Of a stretch of DNA of 64,000 bases, positions 1 to 7,062 are shown in pieces. The notes below the pieces were generated by a model, which had not been told where the DNA came from, did not search any database, and saw only the letters and a program-made list of their open reading frames with translations. The stretch covers positions 1-64,000 of the forward strand of contig JALWTS010000033.1 in NCBI GenBank assembly GCA_027077805.1, in the 5' to 3' direction. How positions within the stretch are numbered: position 1 is the first letter of the stretch; every line of letters starts with the position of its first letter. Made by a program: the position numbers and the translations under genes. Source of the stretch: Gammaproteobacteria bacterium. Lineage in GTDB: Bacteria > Pseudomonadota > Gammaproteobacteria > JABHGC01.

Positions 1-526
1 GTTCAAGAGTTTTGTTCTGGCGGTGGAGTAGGTCGATTTTATCATCCATCGAGCTTAATACTTCGGCAATGGCTTTTTGTTCGGGAAGGGGGGGGAGGGA
101 AATCATATGATTTTTTAAAATATCAGTTTTCAGATTTGTAAAAATACTCCCATTTCCTTGAATTAAAAGGGCTTCCCTTTCGTTTAATAATAGATAGTAA
201 AGAAAAAACTCGTCAACTCCCGTTATTTCTCGCAACAATAACCAGCCATCATGGATACAAGCTCTAATTTTCATGAATCTTGGTAAGCCTGGAGTTGCAC
301 TATTCGAAAGTATAAAATCTCCAGGATAAACAATTCTACTTTTCTTTTCGCCTTCCTTTTTTATGCACTCCTTAGTTGACTTTATAAATCTACCATCATT
401 TTTCGCATCCGCAATTTTTACCCAAGGAGTACCTGTATCAGAAATATAATCTTGTATTGGGCGAGGAGAACCCCCTCTCGTTATGGTGCAGAAATCACTT
501 ATTTTAACCTCCCGCCACTCACTCAT
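1..526 (-). CDS. hsdS: Type I restriction enzyme specificity subunit HsdS, partial
   Basis: First 175 codons of an HsdS subunit; the 3' part lies left of the window. HsdS carries the target-recognition domains that tell a type I restriction-modification complex which DNA sequence to bind. Visible: N-terminal MSEWREVKISDFC, the TRD opening with TRGGSPRP and TPWVKIAD, then the family signature LPPLPEQKAIAEVLSSMDDK followed by the first residues of the conserved coiled-coil spacer (LLHRQNKTLE). The start is the ATG at 524-526 behind a G-rich ribosome site, overlapping the stop of the preceding truncated ORF by 8 nt, so the two were translationally coupled. An 8-C run (88-95 on the + strand as G) lies in the codons for LPPLPE and could allow frame slippage. 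No HsdM or HsdR is visible; they may lie to the left or be missing. Confidence 0.9.
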   Translation of the reverse strand, partial: MSEWREVKISDFCTITRGGSPRPIQDYISDTGTPWVKIADAKNDGRFIKSTKECIKKEGEKKSRIVYPGDFILSNSATPGLPRFMKIRACIHDGWLLLREITGVDEFFLYYLLLNEREALLIQGNGSIFTNLKTDILKNHMISLPPLPEQKAIAEVLSSMDDKIDLLHRQNKTLE

Positions 527-671
527 TCCCACCCCCCAATCTCAATATCGCTTCCTCAATCACCTTATGCAATTTTGCCTGCAAAACTTCTTTAGGATTT
601 GTTTTTCTTTCTCCTTTGCCATTATATCTCCATTGGTTTTTGTTTACTACTGGCGGGTGGTTATTTTGGGG
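519..671 (-). pseudogene. 5'-truncated ORF upstream of hsdS (unknown)
   Basis: An open frame of about 50 codons without a plausible start, ending TGA at 519-521 and overlapping the hsdS start. The peptide includes QWRYNGKGERKTNP and KLHKVIEEAILRLGGGNE, which looks like the C-terminus of a real protein. It begins exactly at the edge of the attC site, just after an in-frame TAG inside the attC core, so it appears cut off by the cassette junction. By position it may be the tail of an hsdM-like or hsd-associated gene, but I do not recognise the family. Alternatively it is a short cassette ORF with a non-ATG start. Confidence 0.45.
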
Positions 672-742
672 CTAACGACCAAGCTCACCGGCAATTTTGG
701 AGCGCAGCGGAAAAATTGTCCGAGTGCAGCGCCTTGTTATAC
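670..742 (-). other. attC: attC recombination site (59-base element) of the integron cassette
   Basis: Read on the - strand, the site opens with core GTATAAC (742-736) and closes with GTTAGCC (676-670). Between them are two arms that fold together: CACCGGCAATTTT (687-699, + strand) pairs with AAAAATTGTCCGAGTG (711-726), leaving single T and A bases unpaired, as expected for the extrahelical bases that set strand choice in attC sites. The loop is the GC-rich stretch between the arms. The CAAG/CTTG boxes near each end match the usual inner L-box positions. The IntI cleavage point is between G676 and T675. It also supplies the last 18 codons of the methyltransferase gene. Confidence 0.88.
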
Positions 743-1734
743 ATTTTTTCTTTTTCAGTCAGATCAATAGATTTGGTTTGTATCCGTTTATTTCTGATTA
801 GAATTCTAAAATAAGGACATTTTCCATTAATTGATAAATCTTTTTCATCATTGCCTTTTCTAAATTTAATAATTTCAAATTGGTCAGGGTTAAATTTATG
901 AAGAAATGTTATTGGAACACCCATAGCACCACTGTAGTCTGATGGTATATCTTTTGTTTTATTAACATTGATACCATCATAATTGTCATACTTAGGGTAC
1001 TCATTTTCGTTACCGAAATATTTTTTTGTAAGAGGAATGTCCTCATGTCTTTTAAAAGTATCTAAGTTAGTTAGCCATAAACAATTATTTGGAGAAACTA
1101 TCCTATTTCCAGAATCATCAATACGAGCCTCTGTCCCGTAGAGTTCATAGTGCTCAGGAACAATAAAACCAGAAACGCCTCTGCCGAGATTTATTCCCAG
1201 CCATGCTTTATTCTCTTTAATCAACTTAAAAATTTCTTTATAAGTTATCGCATTAACATTTCCTATTATTAAAAATTTCTTATCATGCTTAACAAGTTGC
1301 TCAACATATTCTCTAAATAATGAAAATGGAGGATTCGTAACAACAATATCTGACTGTTTTAATAGCTCAATACTCTCTGAGCTACGAAAATCCCCATTAC
1401 CATTGAAGCAAACAATATCATCTGCTTCCTCTTTTCCTGTATATTCAAGGTAAAAACCATTTTGGTCTTCTTCTGTGTTAAACAAGTCTCTTGTTTGTTC
1501 TCTATAACAAGCAGTTATTAGTTTCTTTAGACCTAAGCCTTCAAAATTTCGTGAAAAATACTTAAAGAAATTACTTATTCTAGGGTCGTCGCAATTACAA
1601 AAAATAACCTTATTTTTAAAATGTGCTTTGTAATGCTGCAATTCGCTTTCAATATCACAGAGCTGAGTATAAAACTCATCACTCTTTGACTTTTTTGCTT
1701 TTTGCAATAATTTGTTGGTTGCTTTTCTAGCCAT
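685..1734 (-). CDS. ecoRIM: EcoRI-type adenine-N6 DNA methyltransferase
   Basis: Methylates adenine in GAATTC, protecting the host from the paired endonuclease. The protein follows the M.EcoRI sequence I recall almost throughout: the N-terminus MARKATNKLLQKAKKSKSDE, the block FCNCDDPRISNFFKYF, the catalytic NPPF at residues 134-137, LGRGVSGFIVPEHYELYG, and KDLSINGKCPYFRILI near the end. Length is 349 residues against about 326 for M.EcoRI. The surplus is a C-terminal tail, and its last 18 residues (from YNKALHSDNF) are encoded by attC, with the stop inside attC. It lies 39 nt after the endonuclease gene, the same order as in the plasmid-borne EcoRI operon. A GAATTC lies inside the gene at 801-806. 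Confidence 0.96.
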   Translation of the reverse strand: MARKATNKLLQKAKKSKSDEFYTQLCDIESELQHYKAHFKNKVIFCNCDDPRISNFFKYFSRNFEGLGLKKLITACYREQTRDLFNTEEDQNGFYLEYTGKEEADDIVCFNGNGDFRSSESIELLKQSDIVVTNPPFSLFREYVEQLVKHDKKFLIIGNVNAITYKEIFKLIKENKAWLGINLGRGVSGFIVPEHYELYGTEARIDDSGNRIVSPNNCLWLTNLDTFKRHEDIPLTKKYFGNENEYPKYDNYDGINVNKTKDIPSDYSGAMGVPITFLHKFNPDQFEIIKFRKGNDEKDLSINGKCPYFRILIRNKRIQTKSIDLTEKEKMYNKALHSDNFSAALQNCR

Positions 1735-1773
1735 TGGAGACCTGACTCGTTTTATTCGCTTACTGGTGTTCGA

Positions 1774-2610
1774 TCACTTGTTGCTTGTGATCTGATTAAA
1801 TAAATCACTTCCTAGTGCTTTAAGGGATGTCCTAGACACTTCTATCATAATTTTAAACATATTTTTTACATCCCACTTCTCAGCATTCCCTTGTGAGTAT
1901 ATTGAAGTAGCCTGAAGCATAATTGTTTTATTCTTATGCTTTACAAATTTATTTATACACAAATTTTTATTTATCGGCATCCCGTAATTAGCAGATGTCA
2001 ATCTATCTAACCTGTTAAGCATTCCTGACTTATATTCAAGCGTTACAACTCTCCCGTCTGGTCTCTTAATTGAAATTGTTTCTGTTAAAAAGTTTGAACC
2101 TTCAAGAAATAGAACGTAAGGAAAATGATTTTCAGCCAGCATGAAATTAGCGATCTCTGATATATTTTTATGTGACCTTTCTATGGCATTACCAGCAGCC
2201 ATCAAATCTTGGTCGTTATTCTTACCAACTAATATGCCTTTTTTTATATTTTCTACATCTTTTCCCTGATGCTTAGCTTCTGTTACTAGCACTATTCTCC
2301 ATTCACCATTATCGTCTTTAACTTCTATAATTCCGCCATCTGGTTTAATGCTAGAATTTTCAACAAAAAGTGTCTGGCCCAATTCAGGATCAACCTTTTT
2401 TAATGCTTCATTTATCTCGTCTTTCTTTATACTTTCTCTATGCCGAAAAGATAATTGTGGGTATTCCTTTTCAAGCTCGCTCTTAACTATTTTTGAAATT
2501 TCACCGACTGTAAAATCGTGTAATTTTGCATCATCACCAAATATACCAACAACACCTTGCGAATCTTTATGTTGATTCGTTAATCTAGTTGATTGATTTT
2601 TTTTAGCCAT
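1774..2610 (-). CDS. ecoRIR: EcoRI-type type II restriction endonuclease
   Basis: Cuts GAATTC as a homodimer. The 278-residue length is one more than EcoRI and the numbering is collinear: catalytic Asp91 (in SSIKPDGG), Glu111 and Lys113 (in TEAKHQGK) form the PD-ExK centre at the same positions as in EcoRI. The recognition segment GNAIERSHKN places Asn141 and Arg145, and LNRLDRL places Arg200 and Arg203, again at EcoRI positions. The gene looks fully intact, so specificity for GAATTC is a strong inference. It is the first gene of the integron cassette, starting 54 nt inside the junction; a GGAAAAG-type ribosome site precedes the ATG. No controller protein is visible, as in the known EcoRI operon. 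Confidence 0.97.
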   Translation of the reverse strand: MAKKNQSTRLTNQHKDSQGVVGIFGDDAKLHDFTVGEISKIVKSELEKEYPQLSFRHRESIKKDEINEALKKVDPELGQTLFVENSSIKPDGGIIEVKDDNGEWRIVLVTEAKHQGKDVENIKKGILVGKNNDQDLMAAGNAIERSHKNISEIANFMLAENHFPYVLFLEGSNFLTETISIKRPDGRVVTLEYKSGMLNRLDRLTSANYGMPINKNLCINKFVKHKNKTIMLQATSIYSQGNAEKWDVKNMFKIMIEVSRTSLKALGSDLFNQITSNK

Positions 2611-2663
2611 ATTGTATCTTTTCCTTACTCATAATCTTCTAATGTCAGCTTCCAGTAATGTAT

Positions 2664-2740
2664 GTATAACAATCATATATCAAGAATTTTTCCTTGTGTC
2701 ATTAATATCTATATTTTGTCAAGAATTTTTCGATCCATCA
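2664..2740 (-). other. attI: attI site with integrase-binding-like direct repeats
   Basis: The recombined core on the - strand is GTTATAC (2670-2664), joining attI to the first cassette. On the integrase side, two direct copies of TCAAGAATTTTTC sit at 2680-2692 and 2719-2731, 39 bp apart. They occupy positions similar to the DR1/DR2 integrase-binding repeats next to the attI1 core. Further TCTTGATAT-type inverted copies occur near 2769 and 2856. A TTGACA -35-like hexamer faces the cassettes at 2722-2717, but no good -10 at normal spacing was found, so a cassette promoter is only possible. The 299 bp between the endonuclease and intI holds no other gene. Confidence 0.65.
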
Positions 2741-2857
2741 TTTCTTAATAACCAATATAAAACAATAAATCTTGATATTACTTAAATACTGGATATTTAA
2801 TAATAAAACACTAATGTAATTATATATTGTAATTAAAGGTTTTTAAGAATACAACTC

Positions 2858-2887
2858 TTGATATTATAATAATATTTGTAATATCAA
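2858..2887. promoter_or_regulatory. Inverted repeat upstream of intI (possible operator)
   Basis: Perfect 8-bp inverted repeat TTGATATT (2858-2865) and AATATCAA (2880-2887) with a 14-bp spacer, 23 bp before the intI start. It contains a TATAAT hexamer (2865-2870), so a protein bound here would block the intI promoter. It does not match the CTGT-N8-ACAG LexA box that controls many integron integrases. Operator function is inferred. Confidence 0.45.
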
Positions 2888-2909
2888 AAGGTACGATTTA
2901 GGTGTAAAA

Positions 2910-3884
2910 ATGACCTCCCCTACTGATAAAAAATTATTAGATCAAGTACGAGATAAAATTAGATTAAAGCATTACAGTATCCGAACGGAACAAAGTTATA
3001 CCCAGTGGATTAAACGATATATCTATTTTCATGATATTCAACATCCAAAAAATTTGGGTGCTAAAGATATTGAGGATTTTTTAACGCATCTTGCAGTAAA
3101 TGGTAAAGTCGCACCTTCTACTCAAAATCAAGCGTTTAATGCGTTATTATTTCTTTATCAGGAAGTATTGGGTATTGATCTTAAAGATGCGAATATCCAA
3201 GCTTTTCGTGCTAAACCAAGAGAAAGAGTTCCTGTGGTTTTAACTCAAGATGAGGTAAAATTGTTGATTCAGCAGATGGATGGGGTTTATCAATTGATCG
3301 CAAAATTGCTTTATGGTGGTGGTTTGCGGTTGCTTGAAGCATTGAGATTACGAATTAAAGATGTTGATTTTGATCGTAATGAATTGCATCTCTGGGATAC
3401 GAAAAGCCCAAAAGATAGAATTACGTTTCTACCTGAACCTGTGAAAGCGCATTTAAAAATACATATTGATAGCGTAGAAATCTTGCATCAACAAGATTTG
3501 AATAAAGGTTTGGGCGAAGTTTATTTGCCCTATGCACTGGCCAAAAAATATCCGAATGTCGCTAAAGAATGGAAATGGCAATATGTGTTTCCAAGTGCGT
3601 CTTTATCTATTGATCCTCGAAGTAATATAAAACGACGACATCATTTACATGAATCTAGTGTTAATAATAAAATTCGTAAAGCAGTTGTTGATGCAAAAAT
3701 AATTAAAAAGGTTTCCGCTCATACCTTAAGGCATAGTTTTGCAACACATCTACTGCAAAATGGTACGGATATTCGTAGTATTCAAGAATTACTTGGGCAT
3801 AAAGATATTGCAACAACTATGATTTATACACATGTACTAAGGGATATCAATAGAGAAAAATTGAAAAGTCCACTGAATTTTTGA
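2910..3884 (+). CDS. intI: Integron integrase (tyrosine recombinase IntI)
   Basis: Inserts and excises gene cassettes by attI x attC recombination. The 324-residue protein has the N-terminal SAM-like core-binding domain (about 5-95) and the catalytic domain with Arg140 ([14 protein letters not shown]), Lys168, His271-x-x-Arg274 ([10 protein letters not shown]), His297 (LLGHKD) and nucleophile Tyr306 (TMIYTHV). The IntI-specific insertion absent from XerC/D is present (about 195-250: [42 protein letters not shown]), which separates it from phage integrases. All catalytic residues are present, so it is probably active. It is transcribed away from the cassettes, the usual integron arrangement, with AGGTG six bases before the ATG. 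Confidence 0.97.
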   Translation: MTSPTDKKLLDQVRDKIRLKHYSIRTEQSYTQWIKRYIYFHDIQHPKNLGAKDIEDFLTHLAVNGKVAPSTQNQAFNALLFLYQEVLGIDLKDANIQAFRAKPRERVPVVLTQDEVKLLIQQMDGVYQLIAKLLYGGGLRLLEALRLRIKDVDFDRNELHLWDTKSPKDRITFLPEPVKAHLKIHIDSVEILHQQDLNKGLGEVYLPYALAKKYPNVAKEWKWQYVFPSASLSIDPRSNIKRRHHLHESSVNNKIRKAVVDAKIIKKVSAHTLRHSFATHLLQNGTDIRSIQELLGHKDIATTMIYTHVLRDINREKLKSPLNF

Positions 3885-3921
3885 ATGACTTGACAAATCC
3901 ACTAGAGGACTTGTAATTTTT

Positions 3922-5295
3922 ATGAATAAATCCCAAAAACTAGAACAAAATCTCACCCAACTTAATCTTGAACTACAATGCTTAAAGCAACAAAAATCTG
4001 AACGTGAACAAGTATTACGCCAGTTGGAATTGGATATTGCTAAATCACGTCAAATCCAAGATTTGGATAAAGAATTGGCGTTTTTGCAGTTACAGCGGGA
4101 TCGGTTAAAACAAGAGTTAGTATTATTGCAAACTACGCAAGCAGATGTGTTTTCGCAGTCTATGCCGAAGTTAAAACAAAAATTGGTGGAGTTGTCCAGC
4201 TTTATTCATTTGTTGCAGGGTGATTATGCGGCGAATGCGAATCAAAACCTAGATAGTATTAATATCCAAGCAATCAATCACTATCAACTTTCTGCTCATG
4301 AATATGTGGATGAAGTTAAAATGTATTTAGCGCAAGAATGCGGTCGGCATTACTCATTTGAGCAGTTAGCAAATTTATTAGTTTGTATTCAATTAAACTT
4401 TTTGACGATTTTGGCAGGTTCGCCAGGCACAGGAAAAACTTCATTGATTTATTATTTAAGTGAAGCTCTAGGTATTGAAAAGCAGTTATTAAAAATATCA
4501 GTGGCGAAAGGTTGGGGTTCGCAAGCGGATTTGTTAGGATTATTTAATCCATTAAAAGGTGAGTTTCAATCAGCAACAACAGGATTATATGAATTTTTAC
4601 AAAAAAATAATTCTGATTTCCATGCTTGGGTGTTGTTAGATGAAGCGAATTTATCGCCTATGGAACATTATTGGTCTAGTTTTTTAGGGTTTTGTGATCC
4701 AGAAGGTCAAGGCCAGCCATTGGATTTAGGTATTAATAATGAACAACGGTATTTGCCTATCGGTAATAATTTACGCTTTATTGCGACTGTTAATATGGAT
4801 CATACCACTGAGATGTTATCGCCACGCTTATTAGATCGAGTACCTGTGATTTATTTCGATAAAATTGATTATAGCTTGATTGGGCAGATTAATCACTATC
4901 GACTTGCCCGAGAAAAAGCCCTACCTTTTTCTAAAACGATGACATTTTTTGGTGAGGGAGCAAGTTTATCAAGCCAACAACAACAAAATTTACAACAAAT
5001 TTTTCAGCATCTGCCTAAACATTTAAGTTTAAGTGCGAGAAAGTATTATAAAATACAACACTATTATCAAGTTGCAAATCGACTGTTAGATGATGCTAAT
5101 GCTTTAGATTTCGCGATTGCCCAATTTATTTTACCCGTGATTCAAGGGCAAGGGCAGACATTTAAACAGCAGTTGCAAATCTTAACAGAATTTACTACTC
5201 AGCATAATTATCAACATTCAACTAAGTTACTAGCAAATATTATTAATCATGGAGAACAGAATTATGATAGTTACAATTTTTTTGATTTGCTGTAA
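3922..5295 (+). CDS. AAA+ ATPase, McrB/dynein-related type, with N-terminal coiled coil
   Basis: 457 residues. Residues 1-95 are charged, Leu/Gln-rich heptads typical of a coiled coil. An AAA_5-type module follows: Walker A GSPGTGKTS (166-174), a KGWGSQADLLG segment after it, Walker B WVLLDEANLSP (about 236-246), sensor-1 FIATVNMD (Asn291) and RLLDR with a likely arginine finger (302-306). This layout resembles McrB and related restriction or phage-defence ATPases more than MoxR chaperones, but no DNA-binding N-terminal domain and no McrC-like nuclease partner are visible. It begins 37 nt after intI on the same strand, so it may be co-transcribed with the integrase. The exact role is unknown; an orphaned or partial defence system is possible. 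Confidence 0.75.
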   Translation: MNKSQKLEQNLTQLNLELQCLKQQKSEREQVLRQLELDIAKSRQIQDLDKELAFLQLQRDRLKQELVLLQTTQADVFSQSMPKLKQKLVELSSFIHLLQGDYAANANQNLDSINIQAINHYQLSAHEYVDEVKMYLAQECGRHYSFEQLANLLVCIQLNFLTILAGSPGTGKTSLIYYLSEALGIEKQLLKISVAKGWGSQADLLGLFNPLKGEFQSATTGLYEFLQKNNSDFHAWVLLDEANLSPMEHYWSSFLGFCDPEGQGQPLDLGINNEQRYLPIGNNLRFIATVNMDHTTEMLSPRLLDRVPVIYFDKIDYSLIGQINHYRLAREKALPFSKTMTFFGEGASLSSQQQQNLQQIFQHLPKHLSLSARKYYKIQHYYQVANRLLDDANALDFAIAQFILPVIQGQGQTFKQQLQILTEFTTQHNYQHSTKLLANIINHGEQNYDSYNFFDLL

Positions 5296-5329
5296 CTCAA
5301 CTCAACCTTGACGACTGATTTATAGGAAT

Positions 5330-5794
5330 TTAAGCCGCTTTGAGTTGTTGTATGGCAAATACTTTTAATGAACGAATTAAATGATCTTCTAATTCTATTC
5401 TAAGTGCTAATGCCTGACCAAGTTCACAAAGCTCTTGATCTAAATTAGTAAGCTGTTGGCATTTTTCTAGGGTGTCATAACGCTCATCAAAATCAACCGC
5501 AGTTAAGGTAAATTTGAAGATTTGGGGATAGAGCGTTTGTATGGTTTGAGTGATTTGGGGAGGAAAGACGTGATTTTCAATAAATTGTTGATAGAATGCA
5601 AAGTGTCCCATAGCAACATAATCGATAAGCACTTGACAAAACTCTTGGAGAATCGAACTGTCAGACTTGCCGTGGGGAAAGGGGTCTAAGCCTGCTACTT
5701 CACAAAACAGCACCAGCATTTCTTGGCGTTGTTGTAGTAAATTTTTCACTACTATTTCAAATTCCTCTATATCAAGTAATTCAACCGGGTTCAT
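5330..5794 (-). CDS. rsd: Rsd/AlgQ family anti-sigma-70 factor
   Basis: Binds the housekeeping sigma factor and favours alternative sigma factors in slow growth. About 154 residues, all helical, collinear with Rsd/AlgQ: LQEFCQVLIDYVAMGHFAFY in the centre (the family has FCQ.L.DY...GHF), a DFDERYDT segment, and a C-terminal LGQALALRIELEDHLI block (family LGEALE.R..LED.LI). A GTG at 5809 could also open the frame, but the Shine-Dalgarno GAAGGAG sits just before the ATG at 5794, so the ATG was chosen. Monocistronic, facing the AAA+ gene tail to tail. Confidence 0.88.
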   Translation of the reverse strand: MNPVELLDIEEFEIVVKNLLQQRQEMLVLFCEVAGLDPFPHGKSDSSILQEFCQVLIDYVAMGHFAFYQQFIENHVFPPQITQTIQTLYPQIFKFTLTAVDFDERYDTLEKCQQLTNLDQELCELGQALALRIELEDHLIRSLKVFAIQQLKAA

Positions 5795-5955
5795 TGTAAT
5801 CTCCTTCACTTATATTTAAAATAAATGGGTTAATAAAAGTTATTTATATTGAAGCCTAAGAGCATACTGTTGGTCAATTTAGAAAATTACTAGAATTAAT
5901 TAGGGTTTTTCCTATAAATTTTTTTTACAAGGTAGAATAGGAGTATAACAACAAT

Positions 5956-6633
5956 ATGAACATCAAGCAAATTCTAATGATTATCAGTATTTTAGCTTTA
6001 GTGTTGGCGTTTTTTATTTTTGATGGTGCGGAATATTTTAGTTTGACTTATATCAAACAACAGCAATTATTTTTAGAAAATTATACCATGCAACATCCCA
6101 TACAAATCACTGTCGTTTATTTTTTGTTGTATGTTATAATTACTGGGCTGTCATTGCCTGGTGCAACTATTTTAGGATTATTGGCTGGGGCATTGTTTGG
6201 GGTGGTTTGGGGAAGTATATTGGTTTCTTTTGCGTCAACCTTAGGGGCAACCATTGCCTTTTTAATGGCAAGATTTTTATTTTATGAGTTGGTTCAAACG
6301 AAATTTGCCCATTATTTGCAAGCGATTAATCAAGGGATTATTAAAGAGGGCGCATTTTATTTGTTTAGCCTAAGGTTGGTTCCCTTGTTTCCGTTTTTTG
6401 TTATTAATTTGGTCATGGGAGTAACACCGATTAAACTTTGGACTTATGTTTGGGTAAGTCAAATTGGAATGTTAGCAGGTACAATTGTTTATGTGAATGC
6501 AGGAACACAACTGGCTAAAATTGAATCAGCTAGTGGTTTACTTTCGCCTGAATTACTGATTTCATTCGCCTTATTAGGCTTATTCCCATTAGTCGCAAAA
6601 AAAAGTTTGACATGGTTTCATAAATCTCGATAA
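5956..6633 (+). CDS. TVP38/TMEM64 family inner-membrane protein
   Basis: 225 residues with about five or six hydrophobic segments (about 6-24, 48-72, 72-105, 133-160, 163-180, 195-212). The signature run is at 68-86 (LPGATILGLLAGALFGV) and continues with VSFASTLGATIAFLMARF, which defines the SNARE-associated/DedA-like superfamily. Proteins of this group are proposed lipid scramblases or transporters at the inner membrane; the substrate here is unknown. An AGGAG at 5939-5943 is 12 nt before the ATG, a rather long spacing. It stands alone, upstream of the rhodanese gene. Confidence 0.85.
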   Translation: MNIKQILMIISILALVLAFFIFDGAEYFSLTYIKQQQLFLENYTMQHPIQITVVYFLLYVIITGLSLPGATILGLLAGALFGVVWGSILVSFASTLGATIAFLMARFLFYELVQTKFAHYLQAINQGIIKEGAFYLFSLRLVPLFPFFVINLVMGVTPIKLWTYVWVSQIGMLAGTIVYVNAGTQLAKIESASGLLSPELLISFALLGLFPLVAKKSLTWFHKSR

Positions 6634-6701
6634 ATCTATGACTAAAATTAACTTAAAATCGGTTATAATCGCTTTTTTATTCTCATCGAAAGGGACGATA
6701 A

Positions 6702-7025
6702 ATGAGAAACTTTACACCAAGGCAATTAAATCAATATTTACAAACGGTAGATAAAGACCAAGTTGTATTATTGGATGTGAGAGAAATTTGGGAATACAAT
6801 GTGTGCCACATTGAAGGTTCTACTTTAATACCTATGCCTTCAATTGCGAGTCGTTTATCTAGTTTAGACAAAACCAAAGAAACTGTGGTGATTTGTCATC
6901 ATGGTTATCGTAGTGCAATGGTGGCACGTTTTTTAGAACAGCAAGGCTTTGATCAAGTGATTAACTTAACAGGTGGTGTTGCTGCTTGGGCAAGAGAAGT
7001 TGATGCTAGTATGCCAAGTTATTAA
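6702..7025 (+). CDS. Single-domain rhodanese (sulfurtransferase)
   Basis: 107 residues, one rhodanese domain as in GlpE. Opening motif VVLLDVREIWEYNVCHIEGS, active-site loop CHHGYRS with the catalytic Cys, and the closing NLTGGVAAWAREVD. Rhodaneses carry persulfide sulfur on the loop cysteine and pass it to thiols or cyanide. The cytoplasmic location follows from the lack of a signal peptide. It lies just upstream of typA, 37 nt before that start, and could share its transcript. The physiological donor and acceptor cannot be read from the sequence. Confidence 0.9.
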   Translation: MRNFTPRQLNQYLQTVDKDQVVLLDVREIWEYNVCHIEGSTLIPMPSIASRLSSLDKTKETVVICHHGYRSAMVARFLEQQGFDQVINLTGGVAAWAREVDASMPSY

Positions 7026-7062
7026 CTTGTAATTTAATCCCTAATATAATTTGGAATATCTC

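Larger units (their letters stand above)
676..2669 (-). mobile_element. Integron gene cassette carrying an EcoRI-type R-M system
   Basis: About 2.0 kb bounded by the attI/cassette junction at 2669/2670 and the attC cleavage point at 675/676. The cassette begins TTATAC (2669-2664). This, with the preceding G, is the exact reverse complement of the attC outer core GTATAAC (742-736), which is what excision as a circle and re-closure of attC require. It holds two genes in the same orientation (endonuclease, methyltransferase), whereas most cassettes hold one. No separate attC lies in the 39 nt between the genes, so both move together. Transcription must come from within the cassette or from the attI side. 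Confidence 0.85.

Noticed and set aside
1735-1773. A separate attC between the endonuclease and methyltransferase genes
   Set aside because: Only 39 nt, with no core sites or folding arms; the two genes belong to one cassette.
2694-2722. Cassette promoter with -35 TTGACA on the - strand
   Set aside because: At 16-18 bp spacing the -10 region reads ACACAA or similar, too poor to call; only the -35-like element was noted.
2858-2887. LexA (SOS) box controlling intI
   Set aside because: The inverted repeat has a 14-bp spacer and no CTGT/ACAG halves, so it does not fit the LexA consensus.
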